Positions 17,929-26,814 of a stretch of 64,000 nt of DNA are shown here, piece by piece; within the stretch, counting starts at the first letter, position 1; every line of letters begins with the position of its first letter. The notes under the pieces are model-generated. The model searched no databases. It was not told the DNA's origin and saw only the letters and a program-made list of their open reading frames with translations. The stretch is from Gymnodinialimonas ulvae (lineage in GTDB: Bacteria; Pseudomonadota; Alphaproteobacteria; Rhodobacterales; Rhodobacteraceae): contig NZ_JBBIFX010000001.1 of NCBI RefSeq assembly GCF_037543845.1, positions 434,001 through 498,000 of the forward strand. Direction: 5' to 3'. Both the position numbers and the translations under genes were made by a program.

Positions 17929-20067
17929 ATGGCAGATCGGGTCGAGCGGAACGGATTGCAGGTCGCCACGGAGCTGGCAGAATTCATCGAGACGCGGGCC
18001 TTGCCCGGCACGGGCACCGAAGCCGACGCGTTCTGGGCCTCGTTTTCGGAGCTTCTGCACGATCTGGCCCCGAAAAACGCGGCCCTTCTGGACAAGCGCA
18101 CGGGGCTGCAAAGCCAGATCGACGACTGGCATATCGCGCGTCGCGTTCAGCCCCACGACCCCGATGCCTACAAGGCCTTCCTCGAAGAGATCGGCTACCT
18201 GGTGCCTGAGGGCGATGCGTTCCATGTCGAGACGACAAAGATCGACCCCGAGATTGCCCATGTGGCGGGGCCGCAGCTGGTCGTGCCGATCACCAATGCG
18301 CGCTTTGCGCTGAATGCGGCGAATGCGCGATGGGGCAGCTTGTATGACGCGTTTTATGGCACCGATGCGATGGGCAGCCTGCCCGCGCCGGGCGGCTATG
18401 ACCGGGGCCGTGGCGCGCGGGTCGTGGCGCGGGCGCGGGTGTTTCTGGACGAGGCGTTTCCGATTGTTGGCGCGTCCCATGCCGATGTGCGGCGATACTA
18501 CGTAGATCAGGGCGCGTTGTTGATTGACGACAAGCCGCTGGCCGATCCGGCGCAATTCGCGGGCCATACCGGCCGCGCGAAAGCTCCCGACAGCGTGCTA
18601 CTGGTCAACAACGGCCTGCATGTGGAGCTGGTGTTTGACCGCGCGCATCCGATTGGTGCGCGCGATCAGGCGGGGTTGGCCGATGTGCGGATGGAGGCGG
18701 CGGTCAGCGCGATCATGGATTGCGAGGACAGCGTGGCCTGCGTCGATGCCGAGGACAAGGTGCTGGCCTATGGCAATTGGCTGGGGCTGATGAAAGGCGA
18801 TCTGGAGGAGACATTCCGCAAGGGCGAACGCGATGTGACGCGGCGCCTGGCCGAGGACCGGGTGTTTGTCGGGCCGAAGGGCGAAGAGGTGTCCGTGAAG
18901 GGTCGCGCGCTGATGCTGGTGCGCAATGTCGGGCATCTTATGACCAATCCCGCGATCCTGCTGCGCGACGGGGCGGAGGTCTTTGAGGGGCTGATGGATG
19001 CGATGATCACGGTACTGATCGCCAAGCATGACCTTGCGCGGGCGGGCGGCAACAGCGCGGCGGGCTCGGTTTATGTGGTGAAGCCGAAGATGCACGGGCC
19101 CGAGGAGGTGGCGTTCAGCGATGAGATCTTCACGCGCGTCGAGGCGGCGTTGGGGCTGGAGCAATACACGGTCAAGCTCGGGATCATGGATGAGGAGCGG
19201 CGCACGTCGGTGAACCTCAAGGCGTGTATCCGGGCCGCGAAACACCGGGTTGCGTTCATCAACACCGGGTTTCTCGACCGGACCGGCGACGAGATCCACA
19301 CCTCGATGGAGGCCGGTCCGTTTAGCCGGAAGGATTTCATCAAGCGCAAGGGCTGGATCACGGCCTATGAGAACCAGAATGTGGATATCGGGCTGGAATG
19401 CGGGCTGCGCGGGCGCGCGCAGATCGGCAAAGGCATGTGGGCGAAACCCGATGCGATGGCCGAGATGATCGAGCAGAAGATCGAACATCCGCGCGCGGGC
19501 GCGAATTGCGCCTGGGTGCCGAGCCCGACGGCGGCGACGCTGCATGCGCTGCATTACCACAAGGTCGACGTGGCGGCGGTGCAGGCGCGGCTGGAAGCGG
19601 GCGGGCGGCGCGCTTATGTGACGGCGCTTCTGGATATTCCGCTGGCCGCGTATCGGCGCTGGACGCGGGAGCAGGTGATCCGCGAGGTGGAAAACAATGC
19701 GCAGGGCATCCTGGGCTATGTGGTGCGCTGGGTGAACCAGGGCGTGGGCTGCTCCAAGGTGCCTGATCTGAACGGTGTGGGGTTGATGGAGGACCGCGCG
19801 ACCTGCCGGATTTCGGCGCAGCATATCGCGAATTGGCTGCACCACGGGGTGGTGAACGAGATCGAGGTCGGCGAGGTGTTCCGGCGGATGGCGGAGGTTG
19901 TGGATCAGCAGAACGCAGACGATCCGGCCTATCGCCCGATGGCACCGGGCTTCAACGGGATCGCTTATGCGGCGGCGCTTGATCTGGTGCTGAAGGGTCG
20001 GGCGCAGCCGTCGGGCTATACGGAACCGGTGCTGCATGGGCGGCGGTTGGAGTGGAAGGCGGCGTGA
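17929..20067 (+). CDS. glcB: Malate synthase G
   Basis: 712 residues, the usual size for the monomeric G isoform. Recognisable blocks are ALNAANARWGSLYDAFYGTD, IMDCEDSVACVDAEDKVLAY with the conserved acidic pair, and LMEDRATCRISAQHIANWLHHG, whose Asp is the catalytic base. It condenses glyoxylate with acetyl-CoA to malate in the glyoxylate bypass, fitting with the acs acetate locus elsewhere in this window. ATG 17929 is preceded by GAGAGGGGCGCAGGCC; the upstream in-frame extension is unlike the family. It is convergent with a small minus-strand gene. Confidence 0.97.
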   Translation: MADRVERNGLQVATELAEFIETRALPGTGTEADAFWASFSELLHDLAPKNAALLDKRTGLQSQIDDWHIARRVQPHDPDAYKAFLEEIGYLVPEGDAFHVETTKIDPEIAHVAGPQLVVPITNARFALNAANARWGSLYDAFYGTDAMGSLPAPGGYDRGRGARVVARARVFLDEAFPIVGASHADVRRYYVDQGALLIDDKPLADPAQFAGHTGRAKAPDSVLLVNNGLHVELVFDRAHPIGARDQAGLADVRMEAAVSAIMDCEDSVACVDAEDKVLAYGNWLGLMKGDLEETFRKGERDVTRRLAEDRVFVGPKGEEVSVKGRALMLVRNVGHLMTNPAILLRDGAEVFEGLMDAMITVLIAKHDLARAGGNSAAGSVYVVKPKMHGPEEVAFSDEIFTRVEAALGLEQYTVKLGIMDEERRTSVNLKACIRAAKHRVAFINTGFLDRTGDEIHTSMEAGPFSRKDFIKRKGWITAYENQNVDIGLECGLRGRAQIGKGMWAKPDAMAEMIEQKIEHPRAGANCAWVPSPTAATLHALHYHKVDVAAVQARLEAGGRRAYVTALLDIPLAAYRRWTREQVIREVENNAQGILGYVVRWVNQGVGCSKVPDLNGVGLMEDRATCRISAQHIANWLHHGVVNEIEVGEVFRRMAEVVDQQNADDPAYRPMAPGFNGIAYAAALDLVLKGRAQPSGYTEPVLHGRRLEWKAA

Positions 20068-20077
20068 CGCACGCGGA

Positions 20078-20398
20078 TCACGGCGGCGTGGTGTAGCCGT
20101 CCTCGATACGGCGCATCCGGTCGATGGCCTGGCGCAGGCGGGACAGCGCGTGCGGCGGGCAATCCGCATCGGTCGCGACATGCACGGTCGCGTGTCGCGG
20201 CGCGGGCGGGTTGAGGCGGGCGCTTTCATCGAGATAGGTGTCGAGTGCCGTTTCAAGCACCGCGGAGGTTGCAGCGAAGCGATGTTCGTGGAGCGCCTCG
20301 CACAGATGGTAAAGCAGATCGAAGGCACGGTCGGCGGTGACCAGATCGCTGACCTGCGCCTGTGTCCGGCTGAATTGCACCGGGTCCAATTGCTGCAT
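20078..20398 (-). CDS. Hypothetical cytoplasmic protein
   Basis: 106 residues from ATG 20398 (AAAGG about eight bases upstream), beginning MQQLDPVQFSRTQAQVSDLV. It looks all-helical with no membrane segment: a helix-rich first half (DRAFDLLYHLCEALHEHRFAATSAVLETALDTYLDESARL) and a Pro/His-rich second half. I recognise no family. It lies between convergent glcB and the divergent cytochrome gene. The start is uncertain, because the frame is open to 20581. Confidence 0.5.
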   Translation of the reverse strand: MQQLDPVQFSRTQAQVSDLVTADRAFDLLYHLCEALHEHRFAATSAVLETALDTYLDESARLNPPAPRHATVHVATDADCPPHALSRLRQAIDRMRRIEDGYTTPP

Positions 20399-20567
20399 TT
20401 CGGGGCCTTTGCGCTGTGGGGTCGGGGCTTTGGTGACAGGCTTGCGTTGAGGAATGATGAAGATGTGATGGCTTGCGCGGGTATAGGGCGCACTTTCTTC
20501 TGGAATCTGCGCCGCCTTCGGACCAGCATGGCTTGATGTGCCGCACGGGCCGCAGGAGACCACCAAG

Positions 20568-21119
20568 ATGCCCCTGACCAATTCCGCCGCAGGTTATGGT
20601 AGCCTGACCAAACTGTTTCACTGGCTGATCGTGATCCTGTTCGCCACGCAATATCTCGGCGGCAACATCATGGTGGCCATCGGGTTCAATTCGAGTTTCG
20701 CCGGGATCGAAACGAATACCTATTACAATTGGCACAAATCGCTGGGCCTGGTGGCGCTGGTGGTGGCCGTGCTGCGGATCATCAACCGGCGGGTGGGCGA
20801 GCTGCCGCCATGGGCGCCGACGCTGTCGACGTTTGAACAGGCGCTGATCCACCGGGTCGAGCAGGTGTTTTACGCGGCGATGCTGATCATGCCGATCACG
20901 GGATGGTTTTACGTCATGTACGGCCATTACGGTGTGAACCTGTTCGGGATCTGGGAGATGCCGCGGCCGTTGCCGCGCGATGATACGCTGCGTGACGTGT
21001 TCAAATGGGCGCATATCGTGGCGGGGTGGATCCTTCTGGCGGCGATGGTGACGCATATAGGGCTGGTGCTGCGCCATCAGATTTTCAAGAAAGACGGGCT
21101 TCTGAAACGGATGATGTGA
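20568..21119 (+). CDS. Cytochrome b561-like membrane protein
   Basis: 183 residues with four transmembrane helices (about 11-32, 48-66, 91-112, 144-165). The haem-ligand histidines are in SLTKLFHWLIVILF, YNWHKSLGLVALVVAVLR, LIHRVEQVFYAAMLIMPITGW and FKWAHIVAGWILLAAMVTHIGLVLRHQ. This is the prokaryotic b561 (cytochrome b/b6 domain) pattern: di-haem quinol-linked electron transfer in the inner membrane. The partner redox protein is not in view. ATG 20568 has AGGAGACCACCAAG directly before it. Confidence 0.9.
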   Translation: MPLTNSAAGYGSLTKLFHWLIVILFATQYLGGNIMVAIGFNSSFAGIETNTYYNWHKSLGLVALVVAVLRIINRRVGELPPWAPTLSTFEQALIHRVEQVFYAAMLIMPITGWFYVMYGHYGVNLFGIWEMPRPLPRDDTLRDVFKWAHIVAGWILLAAMVTHIGLVLRHQIFKKDGLLKRMM

Positions 21120-21195
21120 GGCTGTGCACGTGTGCACAAAGGGGTCAATTATCTGATTTTATGACATAAAGTGATTATAGTATAAGAATGAATAA

Positions 21196-21225
21196 GGCCT
21201 GTTGGGCACGGCTCCGGGCTTTTTT
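21196..21225 (+). terminator. Candidate intrinsic terminator after the b561 gene
   Basis: GCCTG and CGGGC can form a short five-pair stem (one G-U) that is followed at once by TTTTTT. It also makes up the first unit of the repeat array that follows. The 76 bases before it hold the 16-base palindrome TGTGCACGTGTGCACA (21123-21138). Confidence 0.5.
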
Positions 21226-21345
21226 GTAATGCGCCCTCCGGCATTGGTTTTTCAAGGGCGCGCGCTCCGGCGTTACCTTTTTACAAGCGCGGGCTCTGGC
21301 ATTTTTATTTTATGAGTGCGCGCCTCTGGCTTTGCGTTTTTATCA
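21205..21345. repeat. Five to six degenerate ~26-30 bp tandem repeats (GC block plus T-tract)
   Basis: Successive units share the pattern GCGC-n-CTCYGGC followed by a short spacer and TTTTT, then CAA/TGA/TCA. Examples are CCCTCCGGC..TTTTT, GCGCTCCGGC..TTTTT, GGGCTCTGGC..TTTTT, GCCTCTGGC..TTTTT and CCCCTCTGG. The last unit runs into the stop codon of the minus-strand GGDEF-EAL gene. The copies have diverged, so the array is old. Confidence 0.6.
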
Positions 21346-23106
21346 GCGCCCCTCTGGTGCGGCTCCGGAACGGCGCAAAAGCGCGCTGAAATCACTGGCC
21401 GGCATCGGGCGTTGCAGCGCGTAGCCTTGAAGAACATCGCAATCGAGATAGCGCGTCGCGGCCAGAAGCATGCCGTTTTCGAGGCCTTCGATCACGGTGC
21501 GCGCGCCTTCGAGCCGGGCAATCCGGCACAGCGCGCGCAGCGTCATGATCTGGCGCGGGTTTTCTTCGAGGGGCAACACGAGGCTGCGGTCGATCTTGGC
21601 GATATGCGGCTTGAGGGCTTGCAGGGCGATGACGGAGGAATGGCCGGAGCCGAAATCATCGAGGTCGATGCGAATGCCAAGCTCGCGCAGCGCGTCGAGA
21701 TTGGCTGTGGTCGTGGCGTCGACCTTGTCGATGAACGAGGTCTCCAGCAATTCGACGGCGACCTTGTGCTGCGGGCCGAGGACGAGGCGGATCGTGTCGA
21801 TGAACTCCGGGCGGGCGAGGCGTTCGGCGGAGGTGTTGACGGCGATGGTGGGGTAATCGATCCCGTCCGCGCGCCATCTGTTCTGCTGCGAGGCGACCAT
21901 GTGCAGCACGCGATTGTCGATCTCGTCGAGCAATTTCAGGTCCGAGGCATCGCCCAGGAATGCCGCGGGCGAGAGCAGGCCGCGCTGCGGGCACATCCAG
22001 CGCACCAGCGCCTCCGCCCCGACGACCCCGAGCGATTGGGCATCGAATTGCGGCTGATACCAGCAGACAAACTCGTCATTGGTGAGCGCGTTGAGCAGGT
22101 CGCGCCGGACGTTGGTGGCATCGGCGGGTTTGGAGGCGAGGCTGTCGGAATAGGCGCGATAGCCGCTGCGCCCATTGCGCTTGACCTCATAGAGGGCGGT
22201 GTCGGCCTCGGCGAATACGGCAGACGGATTGTCGGGCGGGCCGGTGCCGATGGCGTAGCCGATGCTGGCCCCGACGAAGCATTCCTCCCCCTCGAACTCC
22301 ATGGGCGAGCCGATGCGGAACACCAGCGCCTCGCATAGCGCATCGAGATCGTCCTGCGCGGGCGCGGTGGGGAAGAAGATGGCAAATTCATCGCCGCCCG
22401 CGCGGAACGCGGTGCCGCGCGGCGCGGGACAGGCGAGTGCGTCGAGCGTCGAGCGCAGGATTTCACCGACGTTGGAGAGGATGAAATCGCCTGCAAGGTG
22501 GCCGAGAGAATCGTTCACCTCCTTGAAATGGTCGAGGTCGAGCAGGATCAGGCAGAACTGGTCACGCTCTGTCATCAGGGCGAAGGCGTCGATCATCGCC
22601 TCGTCCAGCGCGCGGCGGTTGCCGAGCCGGGTCAGAGCATCATGGCGGGCGTCATGTTTGAGCTGCGCCTGCGCCTTGCGCAATTCCTCGGAACGCAGGT
22701 AATCGTCGGTGACATCGATGTTGACGCCGACCAGCCGGCTTTTGCCCCCGGGGACCGTCAGGGTGCGCGCGAGGCTGCGGATGTGGCGCACCGCGCCGTC
22801 TTCGCGGATGATCCGGTAATCGTGCTGGAAGTCCCTGTTTTCGCGGCGACATTTATCGGCATAAGCGACCATGTCGGTGACATCGTCAGGGTGGATGTGG
22901 CGTTCCCAGAAATCATCGGGGCGGTTGTTGAGCCCATCGGTGATGCCGTAGATTTCGAGCATCCGGTCGTCCCAATGGACGCTGTTGGTGCGCTCGTCAT
23001 ATTCCCACACACCCATGCGCGAGGCCGCGACGGCAAGCTGCAGCTTGCTGACAACCTCAAGGAGGTTGTCATTGTCGGACAGGTGTATCTCGTCGACATG
23101 TTTCAT
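21343..23106 (-). CDS. PAS-GGDEF-EAL cyclic di-GMP enzyme
   Basis: 587 residues without a membrane segment. An N-terminal PAS/PAC domain (about 20-140) ends in VNIDVTDDYLRSEEL. A GGDEF domain (about 150-315) follows with the intact active site FRAGGDEFAIFF. An EAL domain (about 330-580) follows with GAEALVRW, the metal-binding DLDDFGSGHSS, and IEGLEN in place of the usual AEGVET. Both the cyclase and the phosphodiesterase sites look usable; which activity dominates cannot be told from sequence. Cyclic di-GMP controls the motile/sessile switch. No clear ribosome-binding site precedes ATG 23106. Confidence 0.93.
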   Translation of the reverse strand: MKHVDEIHLSDNDNLLEVVSKLQLAVAASRMGVWEYDERTNSVHWDDRMLEIYGITDGLNNRPDDFWERHIHPDDVTDMVAYADKCRRENRDFQHDYRIIREDGAVRHIRSLARTLTVPGGKSRLVGVNIDVTDDYLRSEELRKAQAQLKHDARHDALTRLGNRRALDEAMIDAFALMTERDQFCLILLDLDHFKEVNDSLGHLAGDFILSNVGEILRSTLDALACPAPRGTAFRAGGDEFAIFFPTAPAQDDLDALCEALVFRIGSPMEFEGEECFVGASIGYAIGTGPPDNPSAVFAEADTALYEVKRNGRSGYRAYSDSLASKPADATNVRRDLLNALTNDEFVCWYQPQFDAQSLGVVGAEALVRWMCPQRGLLSPAAFLGDASDLKLLDEIDNRVLHMVASQQNRWRADGIDYPTIAVNTSAERLARPEFIDTIRLVLGPQHKVAVELLETSFIDKVDATTTANLDALRELGIRIDLDDFGSGHSSVIALQALKPHIAKIDRSLVLPLEENPRQIMTLRALCRIARLEGARTVIEGLENGMLLAATRYLDCDVLQGYALQRPMPASDFSALLRRSGAAPEGR

Positions 23107-23232
23107 GGGGGGGCGGTTGTCGTTCAGGGGCTTGGTTCCTGCGGAACGGCTGCGGTTGGGTTTCCTCCCAGGACTAACCTCAAAAACTCAGCGTTCGGTA
23201 AACATCTTCTCTTCAAGTCTTCGAAGAGGGCG

Positions 23233-23264
23233 AAAAAAAGGCCCCACCCGGATCGGGTGAGGCC
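23233..23264 (-). terminator. Intrinsic terminator of the TelA/XpaC/SPFH operon
   Basis: On the minus strand a hairpin GGCCTCACCC with GGGTGGGGCC is followed by seven T residues. It starts 13 bases after the stop of the SPFH gene and closes the operon. Confidence 0.9.
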
Positions 23265-23276
23265 GTGAAGCGCCGA

Positions 23277-24395
23277 TCAGGGTGCGGGGGGCGGCGGTGG
23301 CGGTGGCATGACGGTGAACAATTGCGCCAGCTCGGTCACATCGCCCGCCTGCATCCACCCGTCCTGCCCGGCGGTCCACACCATGGTGTCGCGCGCGAGC
23401 GCCCCGTCGGCGACCATGCGACCCATATCGGCCTTGGAGAAGGGGCCTTTGGTCTGCCCGTTCTCGGCCACGTGCCAGACGTGTTCGACGGGCGGGGGCG
23501 GCGGGGCGGCATGGGCGGCCTGGTGCGGTTGCTGATGACCCATGTGCATGTTGTTGGCCATCTGGTTGGCCATCGCCATACCCATGCCCATGCCAAGCCC
23601 TTCGCCCATGCCCGAGCCGGGCGTGGAGGCTGCGGCGGCCATGGCTTCGGCCGTCTGGAACTGCGTGTAGCGGTTCAGATCGCCGACGACGCCCATTGAG
23701 GTGCGCTTGTCGAGCGCCTCTTCGACCGCGGGCGGCAGGGAGACATTTTCGATATAGAGTTCCGGCAGCGTGAGGCCGTAGGAGCCGATGGTGTCGGAGA
23801 TCCGTTCGGCCACAAGATCCCCGAGCTGCCCGGTGTTGGCGGCCATGTCGAGCACCGGGATGCCGGAGCCTGCCATCGCCTGGCTGAATTGCTGCACGAT
23901 GATGTTGCGGATCTGGAACGTGACCTCGTCGGTGGTGAATTCACCGTCGGTGCCGACGATCTCGGTCATGAAGAGGCCCGCGTCCTTTACCTTAACGGTA
24001 TAGGTGCCGAAGGCGCGCACGCGGGTGGGCCCGAAATCAGAATCGCGGATCATGATCGGGTTCTTCGTGCCCCACTTCAGGTCGGTGAAGCGGTTGGTAT
24101 TGACGAAGTAGATCTCGGATTTGAATGGCGAGTTGAAGCCATGATCCCAATGCTGCAACGAGGTCATGATCGGCATGTTGTTGGTCTCGAGCATGTAGAG
24201 ACCGGGGGTGAAGACATCCGCGAGCTGGCCTTCGTGGATGAACACCGCCACCTGACCTTCGCGCACCGTCAGCTTGGCGCCGTATTTGATCTCGTGGCCG
24301 TAGCGCTCGAAGCGGTAGACCATGGTGTCGCGGGTGTCATCGGTCCATTCGATGACGTCGATGAACTGGCCTTTGAGAAAATCCATTATGGGCAT
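23277..24395 (-). CDS. SPFH-domain protein with C-terminal GYF_2 domain
   Basis: 372 residues. The N-terminal two thirds is the SPFH/band-7-like module of the YdjI/virion-core-like type: IEWTDDTRDTMVYRFERYGHEIKYGAKLTVREGQVAVFIHEGQ, then FVNTNRFTDLKWGTKNPI. A Gly/Met/Gln-rich linker follows (GMGEGLGMGMGMAMANQMA). A GYF_2/DUF4339 domain follows (WHVAENGQTKGPFSKADMGRMVADGALARDTMVWTAGQDGWMQAGDV), then a proline-rich tail. SPFH proteins assemble on membranes as scaffolds. It is the last gene of the minus-strand TelA-XpaC operon, 144 bases after its neighbour, with the palindrome TGTTTTCAGGAAACA (24428-24442) in that gap, so it may have its own promoter. Confidence 0.88.
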   Translation of the reverse strand: MPIMDFLKGQFIDVIEWTDDTRDTMVYRFERYGHEIKYGAKLTVREGQVAVFIHEGQLADVFTPGLYMLETNNMPIMTSLQHWDHGFNSPFKSEIYFVNTNRFTDLKWGTKNPIMIRDSDFGPTRVRAFGTYTVKVKDAGLFMTEIVGTDGEFTTDEVTFQIRNIIVQQFSQAMAGSGIPVLDMAANTGQLGDLVAERISDTIGSYGLTLPELYIENVSLPPAVEEALDKRTSMGVVGDLNRYTQFQTAEAMAAAASTPGSGMGEGLGMGMGMAMANQMANNMHMGHQQPHQAAHAAPPPPPVEHVWHVAENGQTKGPFSKADMGRMVADGALARDTMVWTAGQDGWMQAGDVTELAQLFTVMPPPPPPPAP

Positions 24396-24539
24396 GGCGG
24401 TCGCGGTCCCCCTGCTAGAAGTGCGTCTGTTTTCAGGAAACATATAGGGATGCGATGCGTGCCGCCACAGGTTTGTGAGCAGGGGGAAACCCGGAGCGTC
24501 TTTCACCGGACGCCCGGTTCGGTCCGGGCGCGGACAGGG

Positions 24540-25190
24540 TCAGGAGACTGGCGCGCCACAGGGCGGCAGGTCGGGGCCGTTGCGGATATCGAGCCCGAAG
24601 AGCCCCGCCAATGCAGCCAGCCCGCCATCGGCATCGTAGAAGGCGAACAGCGGGAACTCGCCCTCGAACTGGACGGCGGCGGCCGGGAAACGCGTGTTGT
24701 CCGGCAGGGTGACGAAGGCCGCGTGGTCAGGCCCGAGTGGATTGCCGGTAAGCTGCGCGGGGTCCGCGCCGGTCCGGGCGATGGAAGCCCCGTAGGCAGA
24801 GAGCGCATCGGCGTCTGCGGCAGTCATGAAAGCCGCGTAACCGGTGTCGAGGGGGAAGGTCCCGACCACTTCAGCGCATTGGACGGGCGCGTCCGAGAAC
24901 ACCAGCGCCAGGAGGGCATGGGCGCCGGTTTCCGGCGTCTGGCGTGTGAGAGCATAGGGGGTGGTGTGCGGGACGGGGATGCCGGTGGCGGCGACATCGG
25001 GCCGAAGGAAGAGGTCCGATGGTGCGACGCGGTCGCCCTCCATCACCCATTGGCCAAGGGGGATACCGTTGGGGCCGGTCAGGCCGAGGAGCGTCCCGAT
25101 GTCCTGTGCCGATACGGGGCCGCAAAGGGTTGCGGTCGCGAGGGCGGCAATGACGCGCGCGCAGGCGCGCGTGGGGGCGTCATCCTGCAA
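24540..25190 (-). CDS. Secreted DUF4241-like protein, second paralogue
   Basis: About 216 residues with a signal peptide (ARVIAALATATLCGPVSAQ). The mature part repeats the plan of the preceding gene product: ALLALVFSDAPVQC..DTGYAAFMTAADADALSAY, then TRFPAAAVQFEGEFPLFAFYDADGGLAALAG. The GWGDG core of the first copy is degenerate here. The start is proposed as TTG 25190, overlapping the previous stop by 11 bases, because no ATG/GTG lies before the signal peptide in this frame; translation is probably coupled. Its position in the TelA-XpaC operon and its periplasmic targeting are the only functional clues. The start assignment is the weakest part of this call. Confidence 0.6.
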   Translation of the reverse strand: MQDDAPTRACARVIAALATATLCGPVSAQDIGTLLGLTGPNGIPLGQWVMEGDRVAPSDLFLRPDVAATGIPVPHTTPYALTRQTPETGAHALLALVFSDAPVQCAEVVGTFPLDTGYAAFMTAADADALSAYGASIARTGADPAQLTGNPLGPDHAAFVTLPDNTRFPAAAVQFEGEFPLFAFYDADGGLAALAGLFGLDIRNGPDLPPCGAPVS

Positions 25191-25827
25191 GGTCTGTGCA
25201 GGGTTCGGGCAGGAGCCAATCGTCCGTGCCGGCGATGAACTGGGTGTAGAGGGCGACCATGTTGCCCTGGGCATCGTGGAGGCTGACGACCGGATAGCCG
25301 CCATCGCCCCAGCCGGAGCCCGAGACCGGGAAGCGCGCGCCGGAGGGCAGTTCGGCGATGAAGGGAATGGTTGGGACCGCCGCGTCGAGTTGCGCGGCAT
25401 AGGTGCCGTGGTAGGGGCCGCTGGAGGGGTCGGCATAGGCGTCGACCGCGCGGACATCGGAGGGGGTCAGGAACCCGGCGAGGCCGGTGTCCACACCGAT
25501 GGTGGTAAGGTCGTAACCGCAGGCCACGGGCGCGTTGGACCAGATCAGTGCCATAAGCGCGGCGCGGCCCTGAGTGCGCTCCAGAAGGCCGATCAGGCGG
25601 GCGGGGGCATCGGGCACGGATAGCGCCGCGTCCCCGGTCGCCCACAGGGTCAGCGGATCGGTGGCGTAAAGCTGCCCGCCGCGCGGATGCCACATCTCGG
25701 AGACATGAAGCTCTGTCGGCAGGCCGATCTCCTGGCGCAGCCAATTGGTGGCGTCTTGCGCGGCGGCGGGCGTGCCGAGGGCCGCGAGGACGACCGCGAG
25801 ACGGAGAAGGGGGCGGAGGTGTGCCAT
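25180..25827 (-). CDS. Secreted DUF4241-like protein, first paralogue
   Basis: About 215 residues: signal peptide MAHLRPLLRLAVVLAALGTP-AAAQ, then a domain containing LMALIWSNAPVACGYDLTTIGVDTGLAGFLTPSDVRAVDAY and GSGWGDGGYPVVSLHDAQGN. The VDTG-type and WGDG-Y-P blocks are what I recall as the DUF4241 signature; function unknown. ATG 25827 has AGGA eight bases upstream. ATG 25851 and TTG 25863 (which overlaps the previous stop) are alternative starts. It sits between the DUF2927 lipoprotein gene and its own paralogue, so the pair likely arose by tandem duplication. Confidence 0.65.
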   Translation of the reverse strand: MAHLRPLLRLAVVLAALGTPAAAQDATNWLRQEIGLPTELHVSEMWHPRGGQLYATDPLTLWATGDAALSVPDAPARLIGLLERTQGRAALMALIWSNAPVACGYDLTTIGVDTGLAGFLTPSDVRAVDAYADPSSGPYHGTYAAQLDAAVPTIPFIAELPSGARFPVSGSGWGDGGYPVVSLHDAQGNMVALYTQFIAGTDDWLLPEPCTDLAG

Positions 25828-25859
25828 GTGTCGTATCCTGCGGCGTATCATGCGGTCCT

Positions 25860-26795
25860 TCAAGACGGCCCGCCCAGAAGCTCTTCGGCCAGCGCCGTGA
25901 TCGTGCCGGGTGCCTCGTCGGGGGCCAGGCCGAGGGGCAGGCGGTCGTCGTAGAGCATTTGCAGCAGCAGCTCGTCATGGCGGGTCAGAAGGGCGAATTC
26001 CTCGTCGTCGTTGAAGATCGAGGGCCGCGCCGCGGGGCTGTCGTTGGGCAGGCCAAGGCCCTGCGCCACCTCTTCATGCACGCAGGAGCGGCGCAGAAGG
26101 TCGGGGTGTTCGTCGCGGATCACGGCGATCGCGGCGACATAGGTGCTGCTGCCCGGTTCGTTGAACGCGTAGACCGAGCAGAAGGTGAAGCGGCCCAGGT
26201 TTTCGATCTCGCGCACGGTCGCATCCGAGATGCCCGGCACCAGCTCGCGCAGCAGCGGGCCGGAGCTCGCCAGCGCGTCGGTGCTCATGTAGAGGACGTG
26301 GAAATTGCCGACGGTGTTGACGCTGCGCACCGGGTGGCCGGTGGCCCGCGCCAGCCGCGTGGCATAGGTCGAAAGGACCGAGCGGTCTTCGGCGCGTTGG
26401 GTGTCATCGACGCTGGGCCCGAAATGGGCCTGCAGGCGCACCGGCGCGGACCAGCGGCGCAGGCGCGCGGGCGTCTGGCGTTCGACGAAGCGGCCATTTT
26501 CGAACGTATATTCGTCGTAAAGCGCAATGCGTTCGAAATTCGCGGCCAGTTGGCGGGCGGAGAACGGGGTGTCCGGGCCGCCGCCGTCGGTGCGCAACAG
26601 GCCGTTGGCGATCAGCTGCGCCTGCACCGATTGGTAGTAATTGCGAAAGGCGATGCTTTCGGCGGAGGGCTCGGGCGGCGGGAGGTCTTCGCGGATCTCG
26701 GGGCGCGGCGAGGTGTCGGGTGCAACGGTGACGCAGGCGCCGAGCGCCAGTGCGGCGGCAAGGCTGGGGAGGGCCCGGAGGCGTGCGATATGCAT
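25860..26795 (-). CDS. DUF2927 lipoprotein, putative zinc-dependent peptidase-like
   Basis: 311 residues beginning with a lipoprotein signal (ALALGAC, lipidated Cys about residue 21). The DUF2927 domain spans most of the protein and contains RRSCVHEEVAQGLGLPNDSP followed by SIFNDDEEFALLTRHDELLLQMLYD. The HE..Q pair and the later acidic/His residues resemble a gluzincin metal site, but catalytic activity is not established for this family. GGAGGG precedes ATG 26795. It lies 19 bases after telA in the operon. A periplasmic membrane-anchored location is inferred from the lipobox. Confidence 0.85.
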   Translation of the reverse strand: MHIARLRALPSLAAALALGACVTVAPDTSPRPEIREDLPPPEPSAESIAFRNYYQSVQAQLIANGLLRTDGGGPDTPFSARQLAANFERIALYDEYTFENGRFVERQTPARLRRWSAPVRLQAHFGPSVDDTQRAEDRSVLSTYATRLARATGHPVRSVNTVGNFHVLYMSTDALASSGPLLRELVPGISDATVREIENLGRFTFCSVYAFNEPGSSTYVAAIAVIRDEHPDLLRRSCVHEEVAQGLGLPNDSPAARPSIFNDDEEFALLTRHDELLLQMLYDDRLPLGLAPDEAPGTITALAEELLGGPS

Positions 26796-26814
26796 CTGGG
26801 CCCTCCCGTCTGGA

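Noticed and set aside
25079..25978. An ATG overlapping the TGA stop at 25180 as the start of the second DUF4241-like gene
   Set aside because: The ATGA overlap looks ideal but opens a different frame that ends after 34 codons without a signal peptide; the conserved domain is in the TTG-started frame.
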